DNA of 64,000 bases from the NCBI GenBank assembly GCA_035557635.1, contig DATMDR010000049.1:14551-78550 (forward strand), written 5' to 3'. Below the pieces are notes generated by a model. The model was not told the DNA's origin. It saw only the letters and a list, made by a program, of their open reading frames with translations, and ran no database searches. This DNA comes from VRUE01 sp035557635 (GTDB lineage: Bacteria > Actinomycetota > Thermoleophilia > Solirubrobacterales > 70-9). The translations under genes and the position numbers were made by a program. Position 1 is the stretch's first letter. Every line of letters starts with the position of its first letter. Below, in pieces: positions 50,889 through 60,457 of the stretch.

Positions 50889-50945
50889 CTAGCCGGTGCA
50901 GAAGAGCTCGTAGTCGGGGAACTGGCCCAGCTCAAACTGACCCAT
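50889..50945 (-). pseudogene. moeZ 3'-end fragment
   Basis: The reading frame gives ELGQFPDYELFCTG then TAG, matching the C-terminal EMGQFPDYALFCAG of MoeZ at 61371. The DNA identity runs for 45 bp (50889-50933 against 61371-61415) with three differences, all changing residues. It sits where a full moeZ would precede cysO. Beyond 50946 the sequence switches to tetR-derived DNA. Confidence 0.85.
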
Positions 50946-51418
50946 TACCCCCGGCCGATAGATGGGACGCAAGGCCGCCGGCGAGCAGCCGCGCGGTCTC
51001 CTCGGGGACTGTCTCGCCGCCGGGCGTCTCGCCGCCCGGCGGGCGCAGCGCCTCGGCGAGACGCGCCAGCGAGCGCTCGTGCTCGAGCCGGGCGGGGCGC
51101 GCAGCGGCCATCGACTCGACGAGGAGCAGGTGGGCGAGCGCCGGACCCGCAACGAGGAATTCGAGGCCGGTAGAAGGTGGCGCGCGAGACCCCCGACAGT
51201 TCGACGATGTCGGTGATCTTCGTGTCCTCGTAGCCGTGATAGGCGAGTGCTGCGGCGAGGCCATCGAAGATCCGGTGGCGCTGGTTGGCCCGCACCTCGG
51301 CCCGAGAGAGCCCGGCGCGAGGCGGGATCCGCTCGACCTCGGGCGGCGGCACGTCCGGCCGGCGCCGCGATCCGCGCGGCTTGCGAGTGGCACTTGGTAT
51401 GTAAAGGCTAGCGCCCAA
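50945..51418 (-). pseudogene. TetR-family regulator, broken
   Basis: The N-terminal part has a TetR helix-turn-helix (YEDTKITDIVELSGVSRATF) in one frame. The C-terminal part (FLVAGPALAHLLLVESMAAA to EETARLLAGGLASHL) continues in another frame. The ligand-binding middle is missing and the frames do not join, so an internal deletion plus frameshift has destroyed it. Its 3' end runs straight into the moeZ fragment, marking a recombination junction. Confidence 0.75.
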
Positions 51419-51422
51419 CGGT

Positions 51423-51471
51423 CAAGGGGCGGGGCCGCGATTGCCCGCGGCCCCGCATCCATGACCCCTTG
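51423..51471. terminator. Large two-part hairpin terminator
   Basis: Inner stem GCGGGGCCGCG (51429-51439) pairs perfectly with CGCGGCCCCGC (51446-51456) over 11 bp, with a 6-nt loop. Outer arms CAAGGGG (51423-51429) and CCCCTTG (51465-51471) can also pair. It lies just downstream of the secreted-protein gene on the minus strand, before the tetR pseudogene. Confidence 0.7.
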
Positions 51472-51486
51472 GGTCGGCCCGGCCGA

Positions 51487-52701
51487 TCAGCCTGCCAGCC
51501 GGCCCCCGATTGAGAGTTCTTGATTCATCACGCCGTCTGTGCCTTTTGCTTTGATGCCAAACATTGCGGAGCAAAGGAACGCCTGGACGGTTTCGTATTC
51601 GAGGCCAGTCGTCGAGAGGTCAAGTTCAATCTCGGCGCCCATTCCCCAGCCGGCGTTGGTCACCGTGCCCGCCAGAGCCTGCGGCGGGATTCGTATGGTG
51701 CAACCGTTCCCACCAATTGAGAGGGTGATCGCATCTTCTGCTTTGGAGCAGGAGATCGCTGTTCCTTTGACGGTGTAGATGCCGCCGATCTGTTCGATTT
51801 CCGGCAGGCTGTAGCTGCAGCTGTTCATATTGACCGTCATATAGCCAAATGAAGACGTGCAATATTTGCCTCCCGAGAAATCACCGCCATACGCGCCGCT
51901 GAGAGAGAAGACGGATTCGGCTTCTTTCGTCAATTCGCCCCCACCCAGATCTGCAGTTTTGCATTTCAGGTTCATACTGGCGCTGCCCAGTTTTTCCACG
52001 ACAGTGACGGTTTCACCGGCTGGGTGAGCCGCCAGGTTGACCGGGAAGACCTGCGCCGTGGTGCGAGGATGTTTTTCGTTGGTCAGCGAGATGCCGATCG
52101 GCGTGTAGTCGCGGAACGCTCCCAGCCCGATTTCTTTGGATTCATTGGTAATCACGAAGTTCCAGTTCGCCGTCAGCGTGCCTTTGGTCGTACCGAGGCA
52201 GAAGCTCGCGAGACCGGAAAGGGTTACGGTTCCGCTGACTTTCACACCTGTCACCACATCGATGCCATCGGCATAGTGGTAGCCAGCGTAGGTAAGCGGT
52301 ATCCCGGTCTGGGCGGGGATGCTTATCTGACCGCAGCTGCTCAAGACGGTAATCGGACTGCATCCCGAGGGCCCGATCTCAGCTGTTTGCGTGCTGGGAT
52401 GGAGAATCAGCTGACAGCCGTTCATGTTCACGCTTCCCCCGGATCCACAGGCCCCTGCTTTGGTCTGCCCAAGCGAAAGCGAGTGAACGGGGCCTTTCAT
52501 GGTTGCGTTGAGCACCGGCGACGCGCATTCCTTCGTCCACGCGCCGGCTGTCAATTTGAACTGGCCACCGCTTGCGTTTACCGCGGCCGGATAGGTATCT
52601 GCTGCAAATCCCCCCGACGCCGACGCCGTGGCGACTCCTGCGGTGGCCGTTAGGGCCAGCGCCATCGCGACGCCAAGCCCTAGCCTCCTGATGCGTTTCA
52701 C
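51487..52701 (-). CDS. Secreted cysteine-containing protein, unknown
   Basis: The 404-residue exported protein has a signal peptide (1-29, ending ATASAS), then mostly beta, Ser/Thr/Gly-rich sequence with paired cysteines and two internal repeats (VNMNGCQLILHPST and VNMNSCSYSLPEIE; PSGCSPITVLSSC). The repeat implies two similar beta domains. Codon use is clearly less G+C-rich than the flanking housekeeping genes, consistent with foreign origin. No recognised family. Confidence 0.75.
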   Translation of the reverse strand: MKRIRRLGLGVAMALALTATAGVATASASGGFAADTYPAAVNASGGQFKLTAGAWTKECASPVLNATMKGPVHSLSLGQTKAGACGSGGSVNMNGCQLILHPSTQTAEIGPSGCSPITVLSSCGQISIPAQTGIPLTYAGYHYADGIDVVTGVKVSGTVTLSGLASFCLGTTKGTLTANWNFVITNESKEIGLGAFRDYTPIGISLTNEKHPRTTAQVFPVNLAAHPAGETVTVVEKLGSASMNLKCKTADLGGGELTKEAESVFSLSGAYGGDFSGGKYCTSSFGYMTVNMNSCSYSLPEIEQIGGIYTVKGTAISCSKAEDAITLSIGGNGCTIRIPPQALAGTVTNAGWGMGAEIELDLSTTGLEYETVQAFLCSAMFGIKAKGTDGVMNQELSIGGRLAG

Positions 52702-52759
52702 TTGAACCTCCCTTTCCGGCTCCCGCTAGGGTCACCGGTGACTGGTTTGACTGTTTGTC

Positions 52760-55597
52760 CTAGTGACGCTTGCGAGACTTCGGACACTTCGCCCTCACCA
52801 CCGGCCGCCAGTCCCTCGCCCTGCCGTTGTGGGCGTCGAACTCGGCTATTGCCCGGTGCTTGCCCTTGCAGAGGTCGGTCGAGTTGACGATCAGGCCCTT
52901 GGCCCCCCCCTGCATGGTCAGCACGAAGGAGTCGACGGGGGCGTCGGGGACGACGTCGAAGGTGTTTCTGATCCTTCCTTTCACCGAGTCGATCCTGCCG
53001 ACCAGCTCGATCTCGATTCCCTCCTGACTCCTCAGCGCGGCAACGAGGTCGGGTAGCTTGTTCTCCGAGGACCTGAGGTAGACCGGCCCCTCGATTGGCG
53101 CGTCGAGGACCGGGGTGACCGCTTTGGCGTAGCCGTAGATCGATGCCTGCGGGCACTGCCTCTCTTTGAACTGCACCCTGGTGCAGACCGTGCGGATGTG
53201 GCCCTGGTCGAGGAAGGTCGAACGCGGCAGGGTGACGCGGGCACGGGCGACGTTGGCTTCCGTTCTGTCCATGCGCAGGAACGCCCTGAAGCGAGGATGG
53301 GCGCCTCTCTTGGTGCCACCGATCAGACGCAAGTCGAGCTTTGGCCTGAAACCGAGCGCAGCGCAATCAGCAGCCTGGAAGGGGCTGGAGACGACGACCG
53401 GGTTGTCGTCACTAGCCGAGGCGAAATCGAGGCCCGAGCCGAGCAGGGTCGAGGTGGTGGCGGTTCGCTCGCAGGAGGTCGGGTTGAAGACGAAGTTCGG
53501 TCTGTCCACGTAGGCCCTTATGTCCCTTGCATGGACCGGGATGCCGTCGATGATGTGGGGGATCGGGTCCGAGCCAACCGGGTCGAGGAAGACTTCGGCT
53601 GTGCGGGGGTCGATCTTGAAGCCTTGGCGGATGACCACGGTGCCGACGTCGAAGGGGCCGACCTTGGCCGCGGTGATCGCGGCGATCGAGATCGGCGCGC
53701 CTTCGTAGGGACCGGCGAGGTAGATCTTGCCTGGGGCGTAAGCGAGAGCCGGACCGACTCCCGCCCCGGCGAGGCTGCTTCCCACCTCTGAGGCGACGGG
53801 ACAGCTGGGGTTGGCGAGCTCTTCGGTCCCCGTCCTTTGCTTCGCCGCCTCGATCGCCGCATCGGGGCACTTGGGGATTCCCGCGAGGATGCCGGCTATG
53901 CCGGGCGGCAGCTTGATCGAGAAGCGGGTGAACTCCTGTTCAGAATCAGAGCGGTGCAGGCGCAGGTTGAAAGGCGAGAAGCCGCCTGCCCGGTTGTTGA
54001 GCGTGCCGGCGACCAGGCCAGGCCTGAAGGGTGGAAGCCCCCCACTCGGACAGGGGCCTCCGTCCGGCCCGGTGACGATCTGGAAGGAGGAGGTCGAGGT
54101 GACCGGCGAGCCCGCCGAAGAGGGGTAGAGCACGGCTTTCACGTCATAGGAGCCGCAGGCCGGCGGGGTGGCCAGGGGCGAGCGAGCACCCTCCCTGAAG
54201 TGCAAGCGGAAGTGGGAGAAGGGAAGCTCGGGCAGGTCTTCGGCGATCGTCGTCAGCCTGCCGGTTTTCGGGTCGGGGATCACCTCGGCCGGCTGCACGA
54301 CCGAGATGCCAAGCCCGCGGTCCTTGATCACGATGTAGAGGGCGAGGAGACTGCCGAAGGGGTTCTCGTAGGGCTTGGCGACGTAGAGAGAGCCCTTCAG
54401 GAGCTTGCCTTCGAGCAGCGGAGTTTCCAGTTCCAGACTCCCGATCTTCGAGGCCTGCGGGCAGCCCTCCCCCGGCCCCGATTGCGAACTCTCTTTCTCG
54501 ACCTGGGCTTCTGTGCAAACCTCGAGCCCTTCCGCCTGCGATGGGTTCACAGACATCCCCTCAGGCAGGGTGACGACGGTCTTTTCTATGTCTGCTCCGG
54601 CGATGCCGGTGGGGTTGGTCAGGCCCTCGTCCTCGATGTCCAGGGAGAAGTCAAGGCCGGTCGGGGAAGTGGCCGCTTTGGAGGTCGGTTTGGCCGTAAT
54701 GCCCGGGTTGAAGGCGAGTTTGCTGCAACGGGTCATCCCCTGCGGCGCACCGAACTCGTCGTGACTGAGAACAGAGCCCGTGACCCAGTTGGGGTCGGAG
54801 AGATCAGGCGTGCCATCGGCAAGCCAGGCGCCGGGGTGATGCCAGGAGTCGGCTTCATAGAGGAAAGCCTGAGGGCCGCGGCATGAGCGGGGCAGGGTGA
54901 GGAAGGGCTCTTCGGCGACGCTGACGGGACATTTGCCAACCGATTTGCCGAAGAGGGTGAAGCAGCGGCCGCGCACGGAGTCGTGAGCAGGGTCAGCCGG
55001 CACGCCCCAGAGCGTGAACTCGGCAGCGGTGGTTTCAACCAACTGAGAGGTGTTGGTAGGACCGGCGACGATCGAGTAGGGGTGCTCCTCGCTGAGCTTT
55101 GCTTCGACTGTCACCGGTGTGCCGCCGACGTTGAAACCGAACTTCGTGGGCACCCCTGGTGAGGGCTCGATGTTGTAGACGGAGGCGTAAGCGTCGAGTT
55201 TGCCCCCATTTCCGGAGAGCAGCACTGCGACCGTACCGACCGCAGTGCTGTCGGGGCAATTGGGAACCGGCTCGCCCGCCAGGTTGACGGTGTCGGTCAG
55301 AAAGTCGACCGTCGAGCAGGTCGGCACGGCAGTAGGTGCACCGGCAAAGCCGGCAATCTGCGTCACGAGCAGATCCTTGATCGGCTCGTCGACCAGCACT
55401 CCTCCTTCCGGAGTTTCTTCCCCGTTCACGCGGAAGGAGGTGGTCATCGCAAAGGGGTGGGCGCCCGCCTGCGATACGGCTTCGCCTCCGGGACCGGTGA
55501 AGGTGACGTCGAAGTCGTAGATGCCGAAATCCGCCCGCGCGACCCCCGGGAGCCAGAGCGCCGCGAGCAGGGCAAAACCGACGATGGCCTTTCTCAT
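52760..55597 (-). CDS. Large secreted protein with Cys-rich beta repeats
   Basis: The 945-residue exported protein has a signal peptide (1-22, ending GVARA). The body is a series of beta-rich repeats of about 150-250 residues, with recurring phrases of the type C-P-x-A/S-(S/T)-x-x-G (GCPQASKIGSLELETPLLEG; ECPQASIYGYAKAVTPVLD-like). It ends KCPSKRKRH-like basic residues. ATG 55597 follows GGAGGG at an 8-nt spacing; longer starts precede the signal peptide. It overlaps the next gene's stop as ATGA. Function unknown; such proteins are typical of Solirubrobacterales-like genomes. Confidence 0.78.
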   Translation of the reverse strand: MRKAIVGFALLAALWLPGVARADFGIYDFDVTFTGPGGEAVSQAGAHPFAMTTSFRVNGEETPEGGVLVDEPIKDLLVTQIAGFAGAPTAVPTCSTVDFLTDTVNLAGEPVPNCPDSTAVGTVAVLLSGNGGKLDAYASVYNIEPSPGVPTKFGFNVGGTPVTVEAKLSEEHPYSIVAGPTNTSQLVETTAAEFTLWGVPADPAHDSVRGRCFTLFGKSVGKCPVSVAEEPFLTLPRSCRGPQAFLYEADSWHHPGAWLADGTPDLSDPNWVTGSVLSHDEFGAPQGMTRCSKLAFNPGITAKPTSKAATSPTGLDFSLDIEDEGLTNPTGIAGADIEKTVVTLPEGMSVNPSQAEGLEVCTEAQVEKESSQSGPGEGCPQASKIGSLELETPLLEGKLLKGSLYVAKPYENPFGSLLALYIVIKDRGLGISVVQPAEVIPDPKTGRLTTIAEDLPELPFSHFRLHFREGARSPLATPPACGSYDVKAVLYPSSAGSPVTSTSSFQIVTGPDGGPCPSGGLPPFRPGLVAGTLNNRAGGFSPFNLRLHRSDSEQEFTRFSIKLPPGIAGILAGIPKCPDAAIEAAKQRTGTEELANPSCPVASEVGSSLAGAGVGPALAYAPGKIYLAGPYEGAPISIAAITAAKVGPFDVGTVVIRQGFKIDPRTAEVFLDPVGSDPIPHIIDGIPVHARDIRAYVDRPNFVFNPTSCERTATTSTLLGSGLDFASASDDNPVVVSSPFQAADCAALGFRPKLDLRLIGGTKRGAHPRFRAFLRMDRTEANVARARVTLPRSTFLDQGHIRTVCTRVQFKERQCPQASIYGYAKAVTPVLDAPIEGPVYLRSSENKLPDLVAALRSQEGIEIELVGRIDSVKGRIRNTFDVVPDAPVDSFVLTMQGGAKGLIVNSTDLCKGKHRAIAEFDAHNGRARDWRPVVRAKCPKSRKRH

Positions 55598-58500
55598 CGC
55601 ACCGCCCTCCGCCCGTGACTGGCTCTTTTCCTGGGGACGCAGCGGACCTTGCCTTTGCGCCTCACTTTGCGCTTGCCACTGGGGCATCGCCTCGCTTTGG
55701 GTGCTTCGGTGACGTTCCCCGCTCCCTGGAAAGAGGAGGAGGCAGGGGTCGGGTCGCTGGGCGCTTCGAGCGCCGGCTGGCAGGCTTCGCCTTCACAGGC
55801 CGGTGGCGGACCCGTCGGGATCGGCAGGCCGCCGCCCGCGCGGGCGTCGTAGATGTCGAAGCCGCCTGGATCCTGGGGCAGCAGGCTCGAGCCGATGGCG
55901 ATGAAGACGTCCCTGCCGCTCGGGCTCGCCTCCACGAAGCGGGAATCCTGGGGGCTCTGGCCAGTGGAGATGAGCTCGATGCAACCTTCTGCGGCAGCCG
56001 AGAAGGCACTGTCTCCTTCCTCGCAACTCCCGGTGCCGAGCCTCTCCCACTGGTAGACATCGATGCGCCCGTTGGTGTCGCGCGGGGTGAGCGAGTCTGC
56101 GCTCTCGAAAAAGAGGCGACTGCCATCGGTGGAGAGAACGCGGGCGGCATACATCGGCGTCTGGTAGCTCGGGATCGAGGAGGCGCCGGTCGGGCGGGCA
56201 CCGCTCGGGTTGCAGCTGACGCAAAGCAGTTCGCCCGCCGCAGCGTCGTAGCGATAGACCTGACGGCAGAGACCGCCACTGCAACTTGTGCCGTCCCCCT
56301 CGGCGTTGTCATAGCCGGTCAGCGGCGCGGCTGAGGAAAAGGCGGCGTAGGCGGCGTCGGGGCTGACCCGGGCGGTCGTGGCTCTATTTGCCTGGGTTGT
56401 AACTCCAAATCCAGCGAGATCGGTGGTCGCCACCGTCGCGATGAATGCGGTGGAGCCGCCCGCTTCGTAGAGGTAGAGGTTGAGTTTGCCTGCCGTAGCT
56501 CCCGGCGCCAGCACCTCGTTCGAGACAAAGTAGATGCGATCCGCGTCATCGCTGACCCCCATCACGCCGTAGACGCCATCGGCAATCTTGGCGGTGACTT
56601 CGCCTTCGAGGGTGAAGCCGTAGAGAGCGGCTTCACCAGAGCTAGAATTTCCGGTGGTAAAGATCGCCTCCGAGCCATCCTCGGTCATTCCCCAGTACTG
56701 GGAGATGCTTGTCCCCTCGGCTTCTTCGGCGGCTTTGGAGAGTGCCAGGGTCTGCGCGGCGGCTACCCGCACGTAGAGCTTGCCTCCTCCAGACCAAAAG
56801 ATCCGTTCGCCGTCACTCGAGATTGCGTCGAGGGCGGCGATGCGATCACCGGCGCCGCCCTGGGCAAGAGAGCCCGCCGCACAATTGCCTTTGTGCGTTT
56901 TGCCGTCGGGCAGAACGCAAACGAAGTTTGGCGCCGCCCCTTCGACCGATTCGTAGAGCTGCGTGACGCCAACTGTGCCGGCTACCGCGAGCTTGCCGTT
57001 GGTGGTGAAGATCACACGACTACCGTCGCTCGAGACGCCTTCCAGGTTCGCGAAGAAATCGTCGGCATCGAGCCCGGGCGGGGCGACGATCGGGGCCAGC
57101 GGCTGGTAGGTCTCCGCGCCGCATATCCGGTCGCGACGCAGGTAGAGATTCTGATAGCCCGACAATGCCCCTTCCGCGAGCGGCATGTCACGGCGGAAGG
57201 GGGTCAGCCATGCCTGGCAGAGATCCCCTGAGAAGGCTTGGAATTCTGTGTCGCCCTCGCCTACCACGCCGATCGGCGTGCCTTGCGGTGAGCTGATCGC
57301 GTGTGATCGCCACTCGGAGCCCGCGATACGCTCGGCGATGTACTGGGAAGTCCAAGGGGCCGACACGGCGTCACCGAAGGCTCGCACCGAGCCATAGGCA
57401 AGCCCGTCCCCCGAGAGCGAGCCCTGCTCGAGCACGGCCGGTTCTCCAGCGCTGTTCCCCAGCACCCGGATGTCGCCGCCGTCCTTGTCGACCGGGCTGA
57501 CCATCTCGTAGGCGCGGCAGTCGGGCAGGAAGACCGCAAGGCCGGTCCTGAAGGAGGCGTTCTCGCAATCCGTCTCCGAAGGCGCGGGAACGGCGAAGGT
57601 CCTAAATGTGCGATCGGGGCCTTCCGTCACCCCTAGACCGTTTTCGGCTACGAGGCGCCAGTGGTACGTGGTGGCGGGTTGCAGCTCGCCCAGCGGGAAG
57701 CCGACGGTCCGATCGGTGGCGTCGGTGCCGAGATCGAACTCAGCGCTGCTGTTTCCGTAGGAAGAGTCCGCGCCCCATTCGAAGCGGTAGGTGGTCGGCG
57801 AGTTTTCGGGATTGACAGTCGCTTTGAGCAGCGCGTCGGTGGTGGTGACGTCGGCTGCCCAGAGCCCCTTGATCGCCGGCTTGCCCGGTGTCTGGAACGT
57901 TTGATCCGAGCCCCTGGCCGTACCGGTGGAATCTAGGGGGTAAAGCGCCGCGTTGGCGTTCCTTGCGACAAGGCGGTAGTGGTAGAGCGTTTCGCCCGAG
58001 AGGCCCGCGAGGTCGGCGTGGACCGCCACGGATCCGCTCCCCGAACCGACTTCGGCAGCGCTCGGGGCTTCGCAGGGGGTCGTCTGGCCATAGGCAGTGG
58101 TGGGACCGTATTCGAAGGTGCACTCGGTCAGCGCCTGCCCGTCGGGGTTGACGGTGCCCTCGATCCTGACGCTGGTGTCACCTTCGATCTCGTGCCCCTC
58201 GGTGGTCGCCTCGGGCACGGTGACGATCGGGCCGCGAACGCGGATTGGCTTCGGGCCCTCGGAGCCGGAGGAGACATACACCCTGTCGATGGCGCCGTTG
58301 CCCGCGATGCCAGTGCTTTCCCCGATGGTGGCAAGCGGTACCGAGCCAGCGGCATCGAACTCGACGGTGTCGGCATTGGAGCCGCCGACGAAGACGTGAC
58401 CGCTGACAGGGTCGACGCTGACCATCCTCCGTTCCGCTTCGGTGACGACCCCTTTGATGGATCCGCTCGAGGCGTCGAGCTTGAGCACTCCTTTTTGGTC

Positions 58501-59304
58501 GCGCTCGCCATTGCCACCCGGGGCGGCGAAGAGGGAGCCCGCGCCCGTCGCCAGGCCACAGACCACGTCGGGAGTGGAGAAGGTCGCAACATGGTCTGCA
58601 CCGATCGGCGGGTTGGCGGAGGGATCGAACTTGTGAATGCGCCCTTCCGGGTTTTCGAATGCGGGTTTTCCTTCTATCTCCACTTCCACTGCTTCTCTCG
58701 ATTCAGCGAGGTAGAGGTTGCCGCCGGGGCCGACCGCGACTCCGCAGACGTCTTTCAGGGGCGTGCCGTCGGCTTCGGTCAGCTGCCCCAGGTAGTGGCC
58801 GTCCGCGGCAAAGATCGCGATGCGGTCGGCGAAACCGGGCGTGGACCCGGAGACGTCGGAATAGGTGACGTAGATGTTGCCGTCGGTGACCGTGCCCGAG
58901 TCGTCGATGACAACCTGTTGGTCCCCGGGAAAGCCGCCGAGGAACGGGAAGCCGTTCTGCGGTGTCTGGTCGCAGTCGGCGGGAACCGTCGGGCACTGTC
59001 CTCCGCCTTTGGCGTCGATTTCATTGGTGCCAAGAGCAGAGAAGGGAGAGGGCGTGCCGTCAGCGTGGTAGCGGTTGATCGTGCCTTTGAAGAAGCCGTT
59101 GCGGGTGTCGACGACGAGCAGGTCGCCGCTGGTGGGATCTACGGCGAGGGCATTGGAGTTTGTGAAAGTGGGCTGGGCGGCGGAGCCGAAGGTTTCGACG
59201 ACGAGGCGAGTCTTTCTCGCCGACGCCGGAGCGCAGGCCACGAGGGCGATGAGGAACGCAACGATGACAGTCGGCAGGAATTTCTTCTCAAATGCCGATT
59301 TCAT
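55594..59304 (-). CDS. Giant secreted protein: NHL repeats, Ig/FnIII-like domains, PD40 propeller
   Basis: The 1236-residue protein has a signal peptide (1-29, ending APASA), an NHL-type propeller at about 35-345 (NALAVDPTSGDLLVVDTRNG), two FnIII/Ig-like domains at about 355-570 (GTVNPDGQALTECTFEYGPT, then ATVNPENSPTTYRFEWGADS), then a PD40/TolB-type propeller at about 600-1150. It ends with a Lys/Arg tail (CPSGKRKVRRKGKVRCVPRK). It forms an operon with the 945-residue protein. An extracellular or wall-bound binding role is inferred. Confidence 0.82.
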   Translation of the reverse strand: MKSAFEKKFLPTVIVAFLIALVACAPASARKTRLVVETFGSAAQPTFTNSNALAVDPTSGDLLVVDTRNGFFKGTINRYHADGTPSPFSALGTNEIDAKGGGQCPTVPADCDQTPQNGFPFLGGFPGDQQVVIDDSGTVTDGNIYVTYSDVSGSTPGFADRIAIFAADGHYLGQLTEADGTPLKDVCGVAVGPGGNLYLAESREAVEVEIEGKPAFENPEGRIHKFDPSANPPIGADHVATFSTPDVVCGLATGAGSLFAAPGGNGERDQKGVLKLDASSGSIKGVVTEAERRMVSVDPVSGHVFVGGSNADTVEFDAAGSVPLATIGESTGIAGNGAIDRVYVSSGSEGPKPIRVRGPIVTVPEATTEGHEIEGDTSVRIEGTVNPDGQALTECTFEYGPTTAYGQTTPCEAPSAAEVGSGSGSVAVHADLAGLSGETLYHYRLVARNANAALYPLDSTGTARGSDQTFQTPGKPAIKGLWAADVTTTDALLKATVNPENSPTTYRFEWGADSSYGNSSAEFDLGTDATDRTVGFPLGELQPATTYHWRLVAENGLGVTEGPDRTFRTFAVPAPSETDCENASFRTGLAVFLPDCRAYEMVSPVDKDGGDIRVLGNSAGEPAVLEQGSLSGDGLAYGSVRAFGDAVSAPWTSQYIAERIAGSEWRSHAISSPQGTPIGVVGEGDTEFQAFSGDLCQAWLTPFRRDMPLAEGALSGYQNLYLRRDRICGAETYQPLAPIVAPPGLDADDFFANLEGVSSDGSRVIFTTNGKLAVAGTVGVTQLYESVEGAAPNFVCVLPDGKTHKGNCAAGSLAQGGAGDRIAALDAISSDGERIFWSGGGKLYVRVAAAQTLALSKAAEEAEGTSISQYWGMTEDGSEAIFTTGNSSSGEAALYGFTLEGEVTAKIADGVYGVMGVSDDADRIYFVSNEVLAPGATAGKLNLYLYEAGGSTAFIATVATTDLAGFGVTTQANRATTARVSPDAAYAAFSSAAPLTGYDNAEGDGTSCSGGLCRQVYRYDAAAGELLCVSCNPSGARPTGASSIPSYQTPMYAARVLSTDGSRLFFESADSLTPRDTNGRIDVYQWERLGTGSCEEGDSAFSAAAEGCIELISTGQSPQDSRFVEASPSGRDVFIAIGSSLLPQDPGGFDIYDARAGGGLPIPTGPPPACEGEACQPALEAPSDPTPASSSFQGAGNVTEAPKARRCPSGKRKVRRKGKVRCVPRKRASHGRRAVR

Positions 59305-59344
59305 CGTTGCGTCCCCGATTGAGCTGCGGGTCAGGAAGGGGGCC

Positions 59345-60166
59345 CTAGCCGCCGATGGCGTAGGTCCCCGAGATCCTTTCGTTGGCAGATGAGAGCACTG
59401 CGAGAACTGCTCCAGCAGTCGAGATGCCAGCTCCTACGCTGCCCGTTTTCTGAGGAATAACGAAAGGAAATGGAGAACTGGGCCCCTCTGCGACGAAGAC
59501 GCAGAAGAATCCGGTATCTGCCTCGGGATGTTCAGGACCGGCCGCGGGTTCGACACCATCGTCGCAAGACTCTGGAGCGGCCTCACCTTTTCTGACCAGG
59601 AGGAATTTCCCTGTGTCCCTTGCTTCTGAAAGCGGAATGGGGAACGAGACGAGAGTCCTGCCTTCGAAGATGCCTGGTTCAGCTTCGGTAGCGGTGGTGA
59701 CCGACCACGATCCCGTCTCGATCGCGTCTGCGGGCAAGGTTCCGCCAACGGTCCAGGGGTCACCCGCTGGCCCTTCAGGTCCCTGCGCGCCGTTGCAGAT
59801 TTTGTTTTTGACGCCAGAGCCTTCGGCTTCGATGGTTTTGCCGCCGGTCGGGCATTCACCGGCGGTGGCGTTGCCGATCACGATGGATTTGCCGTTCGAT
59901 CCAGCGGCGCCGGTTGCGCCTTTCTCACCCTGAGGGCCGGCTGCACCCTGGGTGCCCGCCGGGCCGGGAGCTCCTGCCGGACCGGTTGGGCCTTTCGGAC
60001 CGCGAGGGCCACGGGGGCCTTTGGCGGATTTCTTGGCCGATGCTGTGGCGCTCTCATCTGAGCCGCCGTCAGAGGCAGCGTAGGCGCCGCCGATCATCGC
60101 GAAGACCAGTGCAATCACCGAGATGACTCCCGGGATCCCGAACCGCGTGCGTAGCGTCGAGAGCAT
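59345..60166 (-). CDS. Collagen-like exported protein
   Basis: The 273-residue protein has an N-terminal hydrophobic segment (about 12-31), a short Ser/Lys linker, then about 14 Gly-x-y triplets (GPRGPRGPKGPTGPAGAP onwards) and a globular C-terminal domain with cysteines (CPTGG, ICNGAQ, CFVAEG-like). Collagen-like repeats trimerise, so a stalk with a C-terminal head is expected. It is the first gene of the secreted-protein run on the minus strand; AT-rich sequence with tandem repeats lies upstream. Confidence 0.85.
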   Translation of the reverse strand: MLSTLRTRFGIPGVISVIALVFAMIGGAYAASDGGSDESATASAKKSAKGPRGPRGPKGPTGPAGAPGPAGTQGAAGPQGEKGATGAAGSNGKSIVIGNATAGECPTGGKTIEAEGSGVKNKICNGAQGPEGPAGDPWTVGGTLPADAIETGSWSVTTATEAEPGIFEGRTLVSFPIPLSEARDTGKFLLVRKGEAAPESCDDGVEPAAGPEHPEADTGFFCVFVAEGPSSPFPFVIPQKTGSVGAGISTAGAVLAVLSSANERISGTYAIGG

Positions 60167-60304
60167 GAAATCTCTTCTCCTTGTCCCGTGAGCCCCTCTG
60201 CCGGCCGCTTCCCTGTGGCGGCGCTTCCCTCGAGGCTCGGTTTTGTCCCTGTTTCCCTGCTGGTGCTTCTCAGCTATACCGTCTTCCTTCCTATGAGAAG
60301 ACGG

Positions 60305-60370
60305 GCAGGGATGTAAACACGCTGGTTTGTAATTGTCGCAGGGATGTAAACACGCTGGTTTGTAATTGTC
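60305..60370 (+). repeat. Two perfect 33-bp tandem repeats
   Basis: Units 60305-60337 and 60338-60370 are identical; each contains ATGTAAACACGCTGG and TTTGTAATTGTC. They are AT-rich and lie between the collagen-like gene and the IS481 element. They could be a repeated operator for the collagen-like gene or the duplicated end of an older mobile element; the gap otherwise holds no coding sequence. Confidence 0.85.
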
Positions 60371-60457
60371 AAGATAGGCACGACAAAGATCACGATTTGC
60401 AGGGGCTTTTAGAGCAGAATTTCCGCTCGGGACAAGGAAAGGAGCTGCGCGGCTAGC

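Noticed and set aside
57979..59322. 447-codon plus-strand frame
   Set aside because: Antisense to the NHL/PD40 protein; composition is shadow-like and there is no ribosome site.
59960..60060. CRISPR-like regular repeats
   Set aside because: The short periodicity is the Gly-x-y coding of the collagen-like protein, not spaced repeats.
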